Assembly (NCBI GenBank): GCA_023421635.1
Contig: JAEZSU010000310.1
Span: forward strand, 1-6,036
Reading direction: 5' to 3'
Length of the DNA: 6,036 bases
From: Actinomycetes bacterium
Lineage (GTDB): Bacteria > Actinomycetota > Actinomycetes > Actinomycetales > Microbacteriaceae
Shown here: one piece after another, positions 1 to 6,036 of the stretch
How the letters are laid out: each line of letters opens with the position of its first letter
How positions within the stretch are numbered: position 1 is the first letter of the stretch
Made by a program: the position numbers and the translations under genes
Notes under the pieces: model-generated
Databases searched by the model: none
What the model saw: the letters and a program-made list of their open reading frames with translations, nothing else
What the model was told of the DNA's origin: nothing

Positions 1-35
1 ATCTGAGGCAAGTCGACAGGGGTGCGGGCGTTGCG

Positions 36-69
36 CTCGCTCAACGACCGAGACCGGGCGTTGAGCGAG
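36..69. repeat. Perfect 11-bp inverted repeat, possible terminator or dispersed intergenic element
   Basis: CTCGCTCAACG at 36-46 is the exact reverse complement of CGTTGAGCGAG at 59-69, with a 12-nt loop. To its right lie GAGCGGAGCGACG and a tandem CGAAA CGAAA (81-90). The element sits 35 bp past the stop codon of the leftward aminopeptidase gene, so it is well placed to end that transcript. No T-run follows the stem on either strand, so it is not a classic intrinsic terminator, although actinobacterial terminators often lack the T-run. From memory, very similar CGTTGAGCGAG...GACGAAACG strings occur between genes in Microbacteriaceae, which would make this one copy of a dispersed family. That part is recall, not a search result. 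The rest of 1-103 shows no gene I can support. Confidence 0.6.
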
Positions 70-103
70 GAGCGGAGCGACGAAACGAAACGCGGGGGCG
101 GAG

Positions 104-1378
104 TCAGGCGAAGAAGGCGGCGGCGACGCGGGTGAGGTCGTGCAGGTCGGAGACGCCGGCGAGTTCGCGCGCGGAGTGCATCGACAGGATCGGGATGCCG
201 ACGTCGACCGTGCGGATGCCGAGCCGGGTGGCGGTGATCGGTCCGATCGTCGACCCGCACGGCACCGCGTTGTTCGACACGAACTCCTGCGACACGACCC
301 CCGCCTGCGCGCACCAGTCGTGCCAGGCCGCGGCCCCGACGCCATCGGTGGCGTAGCGCTGGTTGGCGTTGATCTTCAGGATCGGCCCCGACCCGAGCCG
401 AGGCCGGACGACGGGGTCGTGGCGATCGGCGTAGTTCGGGTGCACCGCGTGGCCGACGTCGCTGGAGACGCACCAGCTGGCGGCGAGCGCACGCAGCTGC
501 TCGTCGCGGTCGGCGCCGAGGCCGCGCTGGATCCGCTCCAGCACGTCCGCGAGGAACGGGCCCGCCGCGCCGGAACGCGTCGCCGAGCCCACCTCCTCGT
601 GGTCGAACACCGCGAGCATCGCGATGTGGTCGGCGTCGCCGGAGGCGGCGGCGAGCGCGGTGACCCCGGCGTGCACCGCGGCGAGGTCGTCCAGCCGGCC
701 CGAGGCGAAGAACACGTCGTCCCGCCCGAACACGGCCCCCGGGGCGGCGTCGGCGGTGACCACGTCGTAGCCGCGGATGCGGGCGGCATCCACCCCCGCC
801 GTGGCGGCGAGCTCGCCGAGCAGGTCGGCGGACTCGGGGGCGCCGAGGCCCCACACCGGCTGGGTCTGCGTCTGCTTGTGCAGCGCGAGGTGATCGTTCG
901 CCTCGCGATCGAGGTGGATGGCCAGCTGCGGCAGGCGCAGCAGCGGCCCCGTCGCCGCGAGCACGCTCGACCCGTCGTCGAGCACGAGCCGGCCGGCGAG
1001 CCGCAGCTCACGGTCGAGCCACGAGTTCAGCAACGGGCCACCGTAGATCTCCACGCCCGCCTGCAGCCACCCGAGGACCCCCGTCGTGGGCTGCGGCTTG
1101 AGCTTGAACCCCGGCGAGTCGCTGTGCGCGCCGAAGATCCGCACCGGGGTGGCAGCCTCCGCCCCGTCCGGGGCGACCCACGCGATCACCGCGCCGTCAC
1201 GGACGACGAGGTGCCGGCCGCCCGCCGGCGCGGGCCACGCGTCGCGCTCCGAGAGCTCGGTGAAGCCGGCATCCTTCAGTCGCCGGGCGACCTCGGCGGC
1301 GGCGTGATAGCTGGAGGGGGATGCCGCGACGAAGGCGGCGAGATCCTCGGCGTGGGTACGAGCTGCAGTGGCGGGCAC
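104..1378 (-). CDS. apeB: M18-family aminopeptidase (dinuclear zinc metallopeptidase)
   Basis: This gene encodes a 424-residue cytosolic aminopeptidase that removes N-terminal residues from peptides (in characterised M18 relatives, often acidic ones). Numbering from the GTG start, all expected metal and catalytic motifs are present in order: GAHSDSPG with ligand His85; SGRLDDL with bridging Asp230; DHEEVGS with catalytic Glu261 and ligand Glu262; SSDVGHA with ligand Asp307; and SMHSARE near the C-terminus with ligand His401. The length fits the bacterial M18 family. The frame stays open up to an ATG at 1537, but that extension (rich in Arg, Cys and Pro) looks non-native. The GTG at 1378 is preceded by GAGGAAGAGG with a 5-nt spacer, and the conserved domain begins just after it. 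There is no signal peptide. It is divergent from the sugar operon and probably functionally unrelated to it. The family call is very secure; peptide specificity is not visible. Confidence 0.95.
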   Translation of the reverse strand: MPATAARTHAEDLAAFVAASPSSYHAAAEVARRLKDAGFTELSERDAWPAPAGGRHLVVRDGAVIAWVAPDGAEAATPVRIFGAHSDSPGFKLKPQPTTGVLGWLQAGVEIYGGPLLNSWLDRELRLAGRLVLDDGSSVLAATGPLLRLPQLAIHLDREANDHLALHKQTQTQPVWGLGAPESADLLGELAATAGVDAARIRGYDVVTADAAPGAVFGRDDVFFASGRLDDLAAVHAGVTALAAASGDADHIAMLAVFDHEEVGSATRSGAAGPFLADVLERIQRGLGADRDEQLRALAASWCVSSDVGHAVHPNYADRHDPVVRPRLGSGPILKINANQRYATDGVGAAAWHDWCAQAGVVSQEFVSNNAVPCGSTIGPITATRLGIRTVDVGIPILSMHSARELAGVSDLHDLTRVAAAFFA

Positions 1379-1383
1379 GGTGA

Positions 1384-1393
1384 CCTCTTCCTC
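1384..1393 (-). promoter_or_regulatory. Strong ribosome binding site that sets the aminopeptidase start
   Basis: On the minus strand GAGGAAGAGG is followed by TCACC and then GTG at 1378. This purine-rich site, with a 5-nt spacer, supports the GTG start over the in-frame ATG 159 bp upstream. Confidence 0.8.
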
Positions 1394-1408
1394 GAACGTG
1401 TCCCCTCG

Positions 1409-1414
1409 ATCGTA
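1409..1414 (-). promoter_or_regulatory. Candidate -10 element for the aminopeptidase gene
   Basis: The minus strand reads TACGAT, four of six matches to TATAAT, 30 bp upstream of the GTG start, which would give a short 5' leader of roughly 25 nt. I see no convincing -35 hexamer at the right distance, so this is only a weak candidate. Confidence 0.25.
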
Positions 1415-1542
1415 GGTCGGTTCTCTCCGGGCGCTCCTCGTGCCGCGGGATGCGGCGTGCACCGGCGCGTCCCGGTCATCGCAAGGGGTGGAACCGGCGG
1501 CGTCGGCCCGGCACGGTATCCACAGGCATCCGCCCAATACCT

Positions 1543-1570
1543 TTTACCTGTTCGGTTTCTGGGCTACAGT
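1543..1570 (+). promoter_or_regulatory. Candidate housekeeping-sigma promoter of the sugar-uptake operon
   Basis: TTTACC (1543-1548) and TACAGT (1565-1570) each match the -35 and -10 consensus hexamers at four of six positions and are separated by 16 bp. The surrounding 1536-1568 stretch is the most AT-rich part of the intergenic region. Transcription would start near 1577 and leave an 84-nt leader before the binding-protein ATG. No perfect LacI-type operator with a CG centre was found over the promoter. The remaining intergenic sequence between 1415 and 1542 contains only short imperfect inverted repeats such as ACCGG/CCGGT at 1461-1476. Confidence 0.5.
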
Positions 1571-1594
1571 GGCCGGACGCCGCGCGCTCACCCC

Positions 1595-1611
1595 CGGACG
1601 TGCGGTCCGCA
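1595..1611. promoter_or_regulatory. Overlapping small palindromes in the operon leader (possible operator or hairpin)
   Basis: Two overlapping symmetric units lie just downstream of the predicted transcription start: CGGAC-GTGCG-GTCCG (1595-1609, 5-bp arms) and TGCGG-T-CCGCA (1601-1611, a perfect 11-bp palindrome with one central base). Their position would suit a repressor operator or an RNA hairpin. In GC-rich DNA such short palindromes also arise by chance, and the odd centre is not typical of LacI-family sites. Confidence 0.25.
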
Positions 1612-1660
1612 GCAACGGTGCCGCGAGGATGCGGCCGACGACCGATGGAGGCGTCAACCG

Positions 1661-2947
1661 ATGAAGACCACGACACGACACAGCACACGCTGGCTGGGCG
1701 CCGGAGCCGCACTCGCGGTCGGCGCACTCGCACTGGCCGGATGCGGCCGCAGCGACGGCGGCGGCGCGGATGCGCAGGCGGGCGCCGCGATCGACGATGC
1801 GCCCGCGACCGGTACCGTCGACATCTGGGCCATGGGCAACGAGGGCGAACTGCTCGGAGAGCTCGCCGCGCAGTTCGAGGCCGACAACCCCGAGGTCACG
1901 ATCAACGTGACCGCCGTCCCCTGGGACGGCGCGCACGACCGCATCGCGACCGCCATCGCGGGCGGTCAGACCCCCGACGCGACGATGCTCGGCACGACCT
2001 GGGTCGGCGAGTTCGCCGCGACCGGGGCGTTCGAGCCCACCCCCGAGGGCGTCGCCGACGACGACGACTTCTTCGAGGGCTCGTTCGAGACCACCGAGGT
2101 GGACGGGGTGTCCTACGGGGTTCCCTGGTACGTCGACACCCGCGTGCTGTACTACCGCACCGACATGGCGGCCGCGGCGGGGCTCGAGGCCCCCACGACG
2201 TGGGATGAGCTGAAGACGTTCACCGCCGCGATGCAGGCGCAGGGCGCCACCTCCGGTCTGGCCCTCCCGCCCGGCGGCCTCGACTCGTCCATCAACCTGC
2301 TCCCCTTCGTCTGGCAGGCGGACGGCGACGTGCTCGAAGACGGCGCGTTCGCGTTCGACACGGACGCCTGGCACGAGGCGCTGACGTACTACGACAGCTT
2401 CTTCACGGAGGGCCTGAGCGACGACGAGCGCCTGGAGACCGGCGAGATCGAGCAGAAGTTCATCGACGGCGAGGTCGGCGCGTTCTTCTCCGGCCCGTTC
2501 CACGTGAGCCTGCTGCAGGAGCAGGGCGGCCCCGACTTCGCCGACAAGTTCGGCATCGCGATGGTTCCCGGCCTCGACGACCGCACGAGCTTCACCGGCG
2601 GCGGCAACCTCGCCGTCTTCAAGGACAGCGACAACCGCGACGCCGCATGGAAGTTCATCCGGTGGCTGAGCCAGCCCGAGACGCAGGTCGCCTGGTACGA
2701 CCTGTCGACCGACCTGCCCTCCACCCCCGCCGCGTTCGACGACCCGGCGCTGGCCGACAACCCGTACCTGCAGGTGTTCGCCGAGCAGCTGGATGATGCG
2801 AAGGCACCGCCCGCCATCCCCACCTGGGCGCAGATCAGCGCGGTGATCGACCAGGAGGTCGAGCAGGTGGCACGCGGCGGAAAGAGCGTCGACGACGCCC
2901 TCGCCGATCTGCAGCAGCAGGCCGAGTCCATCGGCACCGGGAACTGA
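1661..2947 (+). CDS. Sugar ABC transporter solute-binding lipoprotein
   Basis: This is a 428-residue extracellular binding protein of the family-1 (MalE/CebE-like) sugar group. It delivers a glycoside or oligosaccharide to the two permeases encoded just downstream. The N-terminus has basic residues, a hydrophobic stretch (about 11-27) and the lipobox LAGC with the acylated cysteine at 28, followed by a Gly/Asp-rich linker. The mature domain starts with VDIWAMGNEGE (53-63), the usual first strand and loop. It then shows PWDGAHD, GGQTPD and GTTWVGEFA (about 87-119), Tyr/Trp-rich segments that probably line the sugar pocket (VPWYVDTRVLYY at 154-165, W218), and FTGGGNLAVF with AAWKFIRWLSQPE (311-340), typical of the family C-terminal half. 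The ATG at 1661 has GGAGG at 1647-1651 with a 9-nt spacer. The frame is open far upstream, but the signal peptide fixes the start. The bound sugar cannot be told from sequence. Confidence 0.96.
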   Translation: MKTTTRHSTRWLGAGAALAVGALALAGCGRSDGGGADAQAGAAIDDAPATGTVDIWAMGNEGELLGELAAQFEADNPEVTINVTAVPWDGAHDRIATAIAGGQTPDATMLGTTWVGEFAATGAFEPTPEGVADDDDFFEGSFETTEVDGVSYGVPWYVDTRVLYYRTDMAAAAGLEAPTTWDELKTFTAAMQAQGATSGLALPPGGLDSSINLLPFVWQADGDVLEDGAFAFDTDAWHEALTYYDSFFTEGLSDDERLETGEIEQKFIDGEVGAFFSGPFHVSLLQEQGGPDFADKFGIAMVPGLDDRTSFTGGGNLAVFKDSDNRDAAWKFIRWLSQPETQVAWYDLSTDLPSTPAAFDDPALADNPYLQVFAEQLDDAKAPPAIPTWAQISAVIDQEVEQVARGGKSVDDALADLQQQAESIGTGN

Positions 2948-2961
2948 GGCCGGTCCCTGCC
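2933..2961 (+). promoter_or_regulatory. Possible stem-loop at the binding-protein/permease junction
   Basis: GGCA-CC-GGGA (2933-2942) can pair with TCCCTGCC (2954-2961), giving eight base pairs with a two-base bulge. A shorter alternative pairs ACCGG (2936-2940) with CCGGT (2950-2954). The stem spans the stop codon of the binding-protein gene and ends directly before the permease ATG, where a Shine-Dalgarno site would normally be. The only SD-like string, GAGG at 2946-2949, lies in the loop and 12 nt from the ATG. Such a structure could protect the upstream message or lower permease translation relative to the binding protein. No folding energy was computed. Confidence 0.35.
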
Positions 2962-3891
2962 ATGACCGCCGTCACCGCCGCCCCCGCGACCGGGCGTCCC
3001 GCCCGGCGCGGGGCGCGCGGCACCTCGCGCCGCACGCTCGTCGCGTGGGGCTTCGCCGCACCGTTCATGGTGCTGTTCCTCGTGTTCCTCGCGGGTCCGA
3101 TCATCGCGAGCTTCTTCATGAGCTTCACCGACATGACGACCCGCGACCTGCGGAGCCCCCTGAACATCGAGGTGGTGGGGTTCGCGAACTACGTCGCGCT
3201 GTTCCAGGACCCCCGGTTCGTCCGCTCCCTCGTGAACACCGCGGCCTTCGTCGTCGTCGGCGTGCCGCTCACGATGGCACTGGCCCTCCTCGTCGCCCTC
3301 GCCCTGGACAAGGGCATCACGCGGTTCCGCACCGTGTTCCGGGTGGGGTACTACGCACCGGTCGTGACGAGCATCGTCGCGATCGCGATCGTGTGGCGCT
3401 TCATCCTGCAGCCGGACGGACTGCTGAACGGCTTCCTCGGGCTGTTCGGGATCACAGGCCCGAACTGGCTGGAATCGACCACGTGGGCGCTCCCCTCGCT
3501 CATCCTCATGGCGGTGTGGCGCAACATCGGCACGCTCATGGTGATCTTCCTCGCGGGCCTCCAGGGCGTGCCGCGCGAGCACCACGAGGCCGCGATGGTC
3601 GACGGCGCGAACGCGGTGCAGCGGTTCGCGAACATCACCATCCCCGCGCTCCGCCCCACCCTGCTGTTCGCCGCGGTCATCACCGGGATCGGGTTCCTGC
3701 AGTTCTTCGAGGAGCCGTTCGTCATGACGCAGGGCGGGCCGCTCGACGCCACCCTGTCGACCGCGATGTACACCTACGACCAGTTCGGCTTCGGCAACTA
3801 CGCCTACGCCTCCGCTGCGAGCTACGTGCTGTTCCTGGCGATCGTGGCGCTCTCGCTCGTGCAGTTCCGCCTCCTCGGGAAGAGGGATTGA
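2962..3891 (+). CDS. Sugar ABC transporter permease (MalF/CebF type)
   Basis: This is a 309-residue inner-membrane subunit of a carbohydrate ABC importer, paired with the next gene product to form the channel. A basic N-terminal tail (about 1-25) is followed by six predicted membrane helices near 29-53, 91-115, 130-150, 176-200, 232-250 and 286-304. The cytoplasmic EAA loop that contacts the ATPase is clear: EAAMVDGA at 209-216, then ITIPAL at 225-230. FVMTQGGPLDAT (253-264), before the last helix, is typical of the MalF/UgpA-like (COG1175) branch. The gene begins 14 bp after the binding-protein stop. Its ribosome site is weak, with GAGG 12 nt from the ATG. It ends one base before the next ATG, so it is probably co-transcribed and translationally coupled with its partner. 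Confidence 0.96.
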   Translation: MTAVTAAPATGRPARRGARGTSRRTLVAWGFAAPFMVLFLVFLAGPIIASFFMSFTDMTTRDLRSPLNIEVVGFANYVALFQDPRFVRSLVNTAAFVVVGVPLTMALALLVALALDKGITRFRTVFRVGYYAPVVTSIVAIAIVWRFILQPDGLLNGFLGLFGITGPNWLESTTWALPSLILMAVWRNIGTLMVIFLAGLQGVPREHHEAAMVDGANAVQRFANITIPALRPTLLFAAVITGIGFLQFFEEPFVMTQGGPLDATLSTAMYTYDQFGFGNYAYASAASYVLFLAIVALSLVQFRLLGKRD

Positions 3892-3892
3892 G

Positions 3893-4810
3893 ATGACCAC
3901 CGCAGACCTCACCGGCACGGGCACCGCCACTGCGGCGAGCGCCGAGCCCGCCGCATCCGTCGGCACGGCACCACGACGACCCCGCCGGCGCCGCGGCACC
4001 CGCCCCCGCTGGTGGCTGTACCTGGTGCTCGGCCTGGGCCTGGTCGCCATGATCATGCCGTTCGTATGGATGCTCCTCGGCTCGTTCAAGTCGACGGCGG
4101 AGATCCGGCAGCATCCCACCGAGTTCCTCCCCCGGGAACCCACCCTCGACAACTACACCGAGCTGTTCGGCCGGCTGGATTTCGCCACGTACTTCACGAA
4201 CAGCCTCGTCGTCGCGGTCGCGGTGACGCTCGGGAACATCGTGTTCTCGTCGATGGTCGGCTACGCGCTCGCGAAGCTCGACTTCCGCGGCAAGCGGATG
4301 CTGTTCGGCCTCGTCATGGTCACCCTCATGGTGCCGGGGGTCGTCACGTTCGTGCCGCTGTTCGTGCTCACCGCGAACCTCGACCTCATCAACACCTACC
4401 CCGGCCTCATCCTGCCGTTCCTCATCACGCCGCTCGGGGTGTTCCTCATGCGCCAGTTCATGCTGGGCCTGCCGGACGACATCATCGAAGCCGCCCGGAT
4501 CGACGGCGCGGGCGAGTGGCGCATCTTCCTGCGCGTCATCATGCCGCTGTGCGGACCCGCGGTCGCGACGCTGACGATCCTCACGTTCCTCGGCAGCTGG
4601 AACAACTTCCTGTGGCCGCTCGTGGCCGCGACCACCGAGAACATGTACACCCTGCCGGTGGCGCTCGCGCTCTATTCGGTCGGGCAGAACGCCGCGCAGT
4701 ACGGCCTCATGATGGCGGGCGCCGTCGTGGTCGTCCTCCCGGTGCTGATCGTGTTCGTGCTGCTGCAGCGCTCCTTCGTCCAGGGCATCGCCCTGACCGG
4801 CATCAAGTGA
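3893..4810 (+). CDS. Sugar ABC transporter permease (MalG/CebG type)
   Basis: This is a 305-residue inner-membrane subunit, the second half of the importer channel. It has a long Thr/Ala-rich and then Arg-rich cytoplasmic tail (1-39). Six hydrophobic segments follow, near 41-63, 103-125, 136-160, 168-186, 220-240 and 270-291. The EAA loop reads EAARIDGAGEWRIF from residue 199, with IMPL at 216-219. GSWNNFLWPL (234-243) and the terminal FVQGIALTGIK are hallmarks of the MalG/AraQ-like (COG0395) branch. The ATG sits one base after the preceding stop (TTGAGATG), with GAGGG about 6 nt upstream inside the preceding gene, which indicates translational coupling. No ATPase gene follows. The next gene is a glycosidase, matching the cebEFG-bglC order known from Streptomyces. 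Confidence 0.96.
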   Translation: MTTADLTGTGTATAASAEPAASVGTAPRRPRRRRGTRPRWWLYLVLGLGLVAMIMPFVWMLLGSFKSTAEIRQHPTEFLPREPTLDNYTELFGRLDFATYFTNSLVVAVAVTLGNIVFSSMVGYALAKLDFRGKRMLFGLVMVTLMVPGVVTFVPLFVLTANLDLINTYPGLILPFLITPLGVFLMRQFMLGLPDDIIEAARIDGAGEWRIFLRVIMPLCGPAVATLTILTFLGSWNNFLWPLVAATTENMYTLPVALALYSVGQNAAQYGLMMAGAVVVVLPVLIVFVLLQRSFVQGIALTGIK

Positions 4811-4832
4811 ATCCCCCTCGAAAGGACTCTCA

Positions 4833-5987
4833 ATGAGCTTTCCCGCATCCTTCCTGTGGGGCGCGTCGACCGCGGCGCACCAGGTGGAGGGCGGCAACGT
4901 CAACTCGGACTGGTGGCAGCGGGAGTGGGGACACCTCCCCGGCCCCGCGGTGCACGAGCCGTCGGGCGACGCCGCGGACAGCTACCACCGCTACCCGGAG
5001 GACATGCGGCTGCTCGCCCAGGCGGGGCTGAACGCCTACCGCTTCAGCATCGAGTGGGCGCGGATCGTGCCGGAGGAGGGCTTCGTCTCCCGCGCCGCCG
5101 TCGACCACTACCGCCGCATGGTGCACACCGCACGGGATGCGGGCCTGGAACCCATGGTGACCCTGCACCACTTCACGCACCCGGTGTGGGTGGCGCGCGC
5201 CGGCGGCTGGCACGAGGACCAGACGATCGAGCGGTTCGCGCGGTACGTCGAGGCGGCACTGCCGGTGCTCGACGAGGTCGACCTGGTGTGCACGATCAAC
5301 GAGCCGAACATGCTGTCGGTGCTCGCCGATCCCACGGTGCCGTTCCCCTCGACCGGGCTGCCGCCCGGGGTGCCGGCGGTGACCGACCGGCTCGTCGCGG
5401 CGCACCGGCTCGCGGTCGACCTCGTGCGCGGGACCGGATCCCGTGCCGGGTGGTCGGTGGCGACGCAGGCGTACCAGCCGATGCCCGGCTCGGAGGAGGC
5501 CACCGCCGCGTACGGCGCCTCCCGCGAGGACGTGTTCCTCGACGCGGCGGCCGGCGATGACTGGGTCGGCGTCCAGGCCTACACCCGCACGCTGATCGGT
5601 CCCGACGGGCCGCTGCCGATCGCGGCGGATGCGGAACGGACGCTCACCGGCTGGGAGTACTACCCGCCGGCCGTGGGCGACGGCATCCGGAACGCCTGGC
5701 GCCGCGCGCACGTGCCGGTCTACATCACCGAGAACGGCATCGCGACCGACGACGACACGCGCCGCATCGCCTACACCGAGGGCGCGCTGCAGGCCGTCAC
5801 CGAGTGCATCGAGGAGGGTGTCGACGTGCGCGGCTACCTGCACTGGAGCGCGCTCGACAACTACGAGTGGGGCTCCTACCGGCCGACCTTCGGCCTCATC
5901 GGCTGGGACCGCGAGACCTTCGAGCGCCGTCCGAAGCCGAGCCTCGCCTGGCTGGGCCGCGTCGCCCGCGCCGGCGGCCTCGGCTAG
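4833..5987 (+). CDS. Short family-1 glycoside hydrolase (probable cytosolic beta-glucosidase)
   Basis: This enzyme should hydrolyse beta-glycosides by the GH1 retaining mechanism. The N-terminal signature FLWGASTAAHQVEG (7-20) includes the glycone-binding Gln17. LHHFTHP carries His112/His113. The acid/base is Glu157 in TINEPN, the nucleophile is Glu300 in ITENG, and the sugar-binding tail is WSALDNYEW (338-346). There is no signal peptide, so it works in the cytoplasm, presumably on sugar delivered by the upstream importer. At 384 residues it is well below the usual 440-480. The shortfall lies mainly between NEPN and the GVQAYT motif (about 160-250), and the position usually occupied by Asn in GVNYYT is Gln248. 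The frame is intact from a good start (AAAGGA, 6-nt spacer) to a normal C-terminus, so it looks like a compact subtype, not a broken gene. The substrate could be a beta-glucoside, beta-galactoside or related compound; sequence alone does not say. Confidence 0.94.
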   Translation: MSFPASFLWGASTAAHQVEGGNVNSDWWQREWGHLPGPAVHEPSGDAADSYHRYPEDMRLLAQAGLNAYRFSIEWARIVPEEGFVSRAAVDHYRRMVHTARDAGLEPMVTLHHFTHPVWVARAGGWHEDQTIERFARYVEAALPVLDEVDLVCTINEPNMLSVLADPTVPFPSTGLPPGVPAVTDRLVAAHRLAVDLVRGTGSRAGWSVATQAYQPMPGSEEATAAYGASREDVFLDAAAGDDWVGVQAYTRTLIGPDGPLPIAADAERTLTGWEYYPPAVGDGIRNAWRRAHVPVYITENGIATDDDTRRIAYTEGALQAVTECIEEGVDVRGYLHWSALDNYEWGSYRPTFGLIGWDRETFERRPKPSLAWLGRVARAGGLG

Positions 5988-5995
5988 TCCGGTCG

Positions 5996-6036
5996 GCCCG
6001 GCGGTCCGGCGGTCCGCGCGGCGGCCTCCGCCGGGC
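5996..6036 (+). terminator. GC-rich inverted repeat after the operon, possible terminator cut by the window edge
   Basis: GCCCGGCGG (5996-6004) and CCGCCGGGC (6028-6036) are exact reverse complements separated by 23 nt, starting 8 bp after the glycosidase stop. The location suits an operon terminator. The window ends on the last base of the stem, so neither a longer stem nor a T-run can be checked. The loop includes part of a tandem repeat and may refold. Confidence 0.4.
6000..6015. repeat. Two tandem copies of an 8-bp unit
   Basis: GGCGGTCC occurs twice, head to tail, inside the post-operon inverted repeat. It is probably a small slippage product in GC-rich noncoding DNA. Confidence 0.6.

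Noticed and set aside
1..35. The TGA at 4-6 as the stop of a gene entering from the left
   Set aside because: Only one codon would be visible in the window, so nothing can support it.
1426..1439. TCCGGGCGCTCCTC as a CebR-like operator
   Set aside because: It matches the known 14-bp Streptomyces site at only about 9 positions, is not symmetric, and lies more than 100 bp upstream of the operon promoter, nearer the aminopeptidase gene.
1379..1537. An N-terminal extension of the aminopeptidase to the ATG at 1537
   Set aside because: The extra 53 residues do not look like the M18 domain, and the GTG at 1378 has a strong, well-spaced ribosome site and gives the usual family length.
140..1660. A long plus-strand open frame that runs in frame into the binding-protein gene, suggesting a 935-residue protein
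   Set aside because: The upstream part is the antisense of the aminopeptidase gene and has Arg/Gly/Pro-rich composition typical of high-GC shadows. A signal peptide with lipobox and a GGAGG site place the true start at 1661.
2389..4152. A 587-residue minus-strand open frame opposite the binding protein and permeases
   Set aside because: It is rich in Arg, Glu, His and Asp with no recognisable domain, and it lies antisense to well-supported genes. It is a high-GC shadow.
3722..5843. Two long minus-strand frames (3722-4903 and 4830-5843) opposite the second permease and the glycosidase
   Set aside because: They have the same low-complexity charged composition and lie antisense to genes with complete family motifs.
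4833..5987. The short glycosidase as a pseudogene or frameshifted gene
   Set aside because: All catalytic motifs and a normal C-terminal motif occur in one frame with a good ribosome site and no internal stop.

Overview
The window comes from a high-GC actinobacterium, most likely a member of Microbacteriaceae close to Microbacterium. The support is indirect: very high GC with codons ending in G or C, a CebEFG-BglC-like gene order, frequent GGATGC/GCATCC hexamers, and an intergenic element built on CGTTGAGCGAG that I recall from this family. No taxonomic marker gene is present.

Layout: positions 1-103 hold no gene that I can support, but contain a perfect 11-bp inverted repeat. Positions 104-1378 (minus strand) encode an M18-family zinc aminopeptidase. 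Positions 1379-1660 are a divergent intergenic region with a plausible promoter for the rightward operon, a weaker one for the aminopeptidase, and small palindromes in the operon leader. Positions 1661-5987 (plus strand) form a tight four-gene operon: a lipoprotein solute-binding protein, two permeases of the MalF/MalG type, and a short family-1 glycoside hydrolase. The last 49 bases are a GC-rich inverted repeat cut by the window edge.

The operon reads as an uptake-and-hydrolysis module. The lipoprotein captures a glycoside or oligosaccharide outside the membrane, the two permeases form the channel, and a leaderless GH1 enzyme cleaves the imported sugar in the cytoplasm. No ATPase is encoded, so the importer probably borrows a shared MsiK-type ATPase, as in Streptomyces. 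No regulator lies in the window. The natural substrate cannot be read from the sequence; a beta-glucoside is the default guess. The aminopeptidase is transcribed away from the operon and looks like an unrelated housekeeping gene.

Nothing here is a clearly new system. The points most worth a second look are the compact GH1 enzyme (384 residues, with a Gln at a usually Asn position), a possible stem-loop between the binding-protein gene and the first permease gene, and the CGTTGAGCGAG intergenic element.
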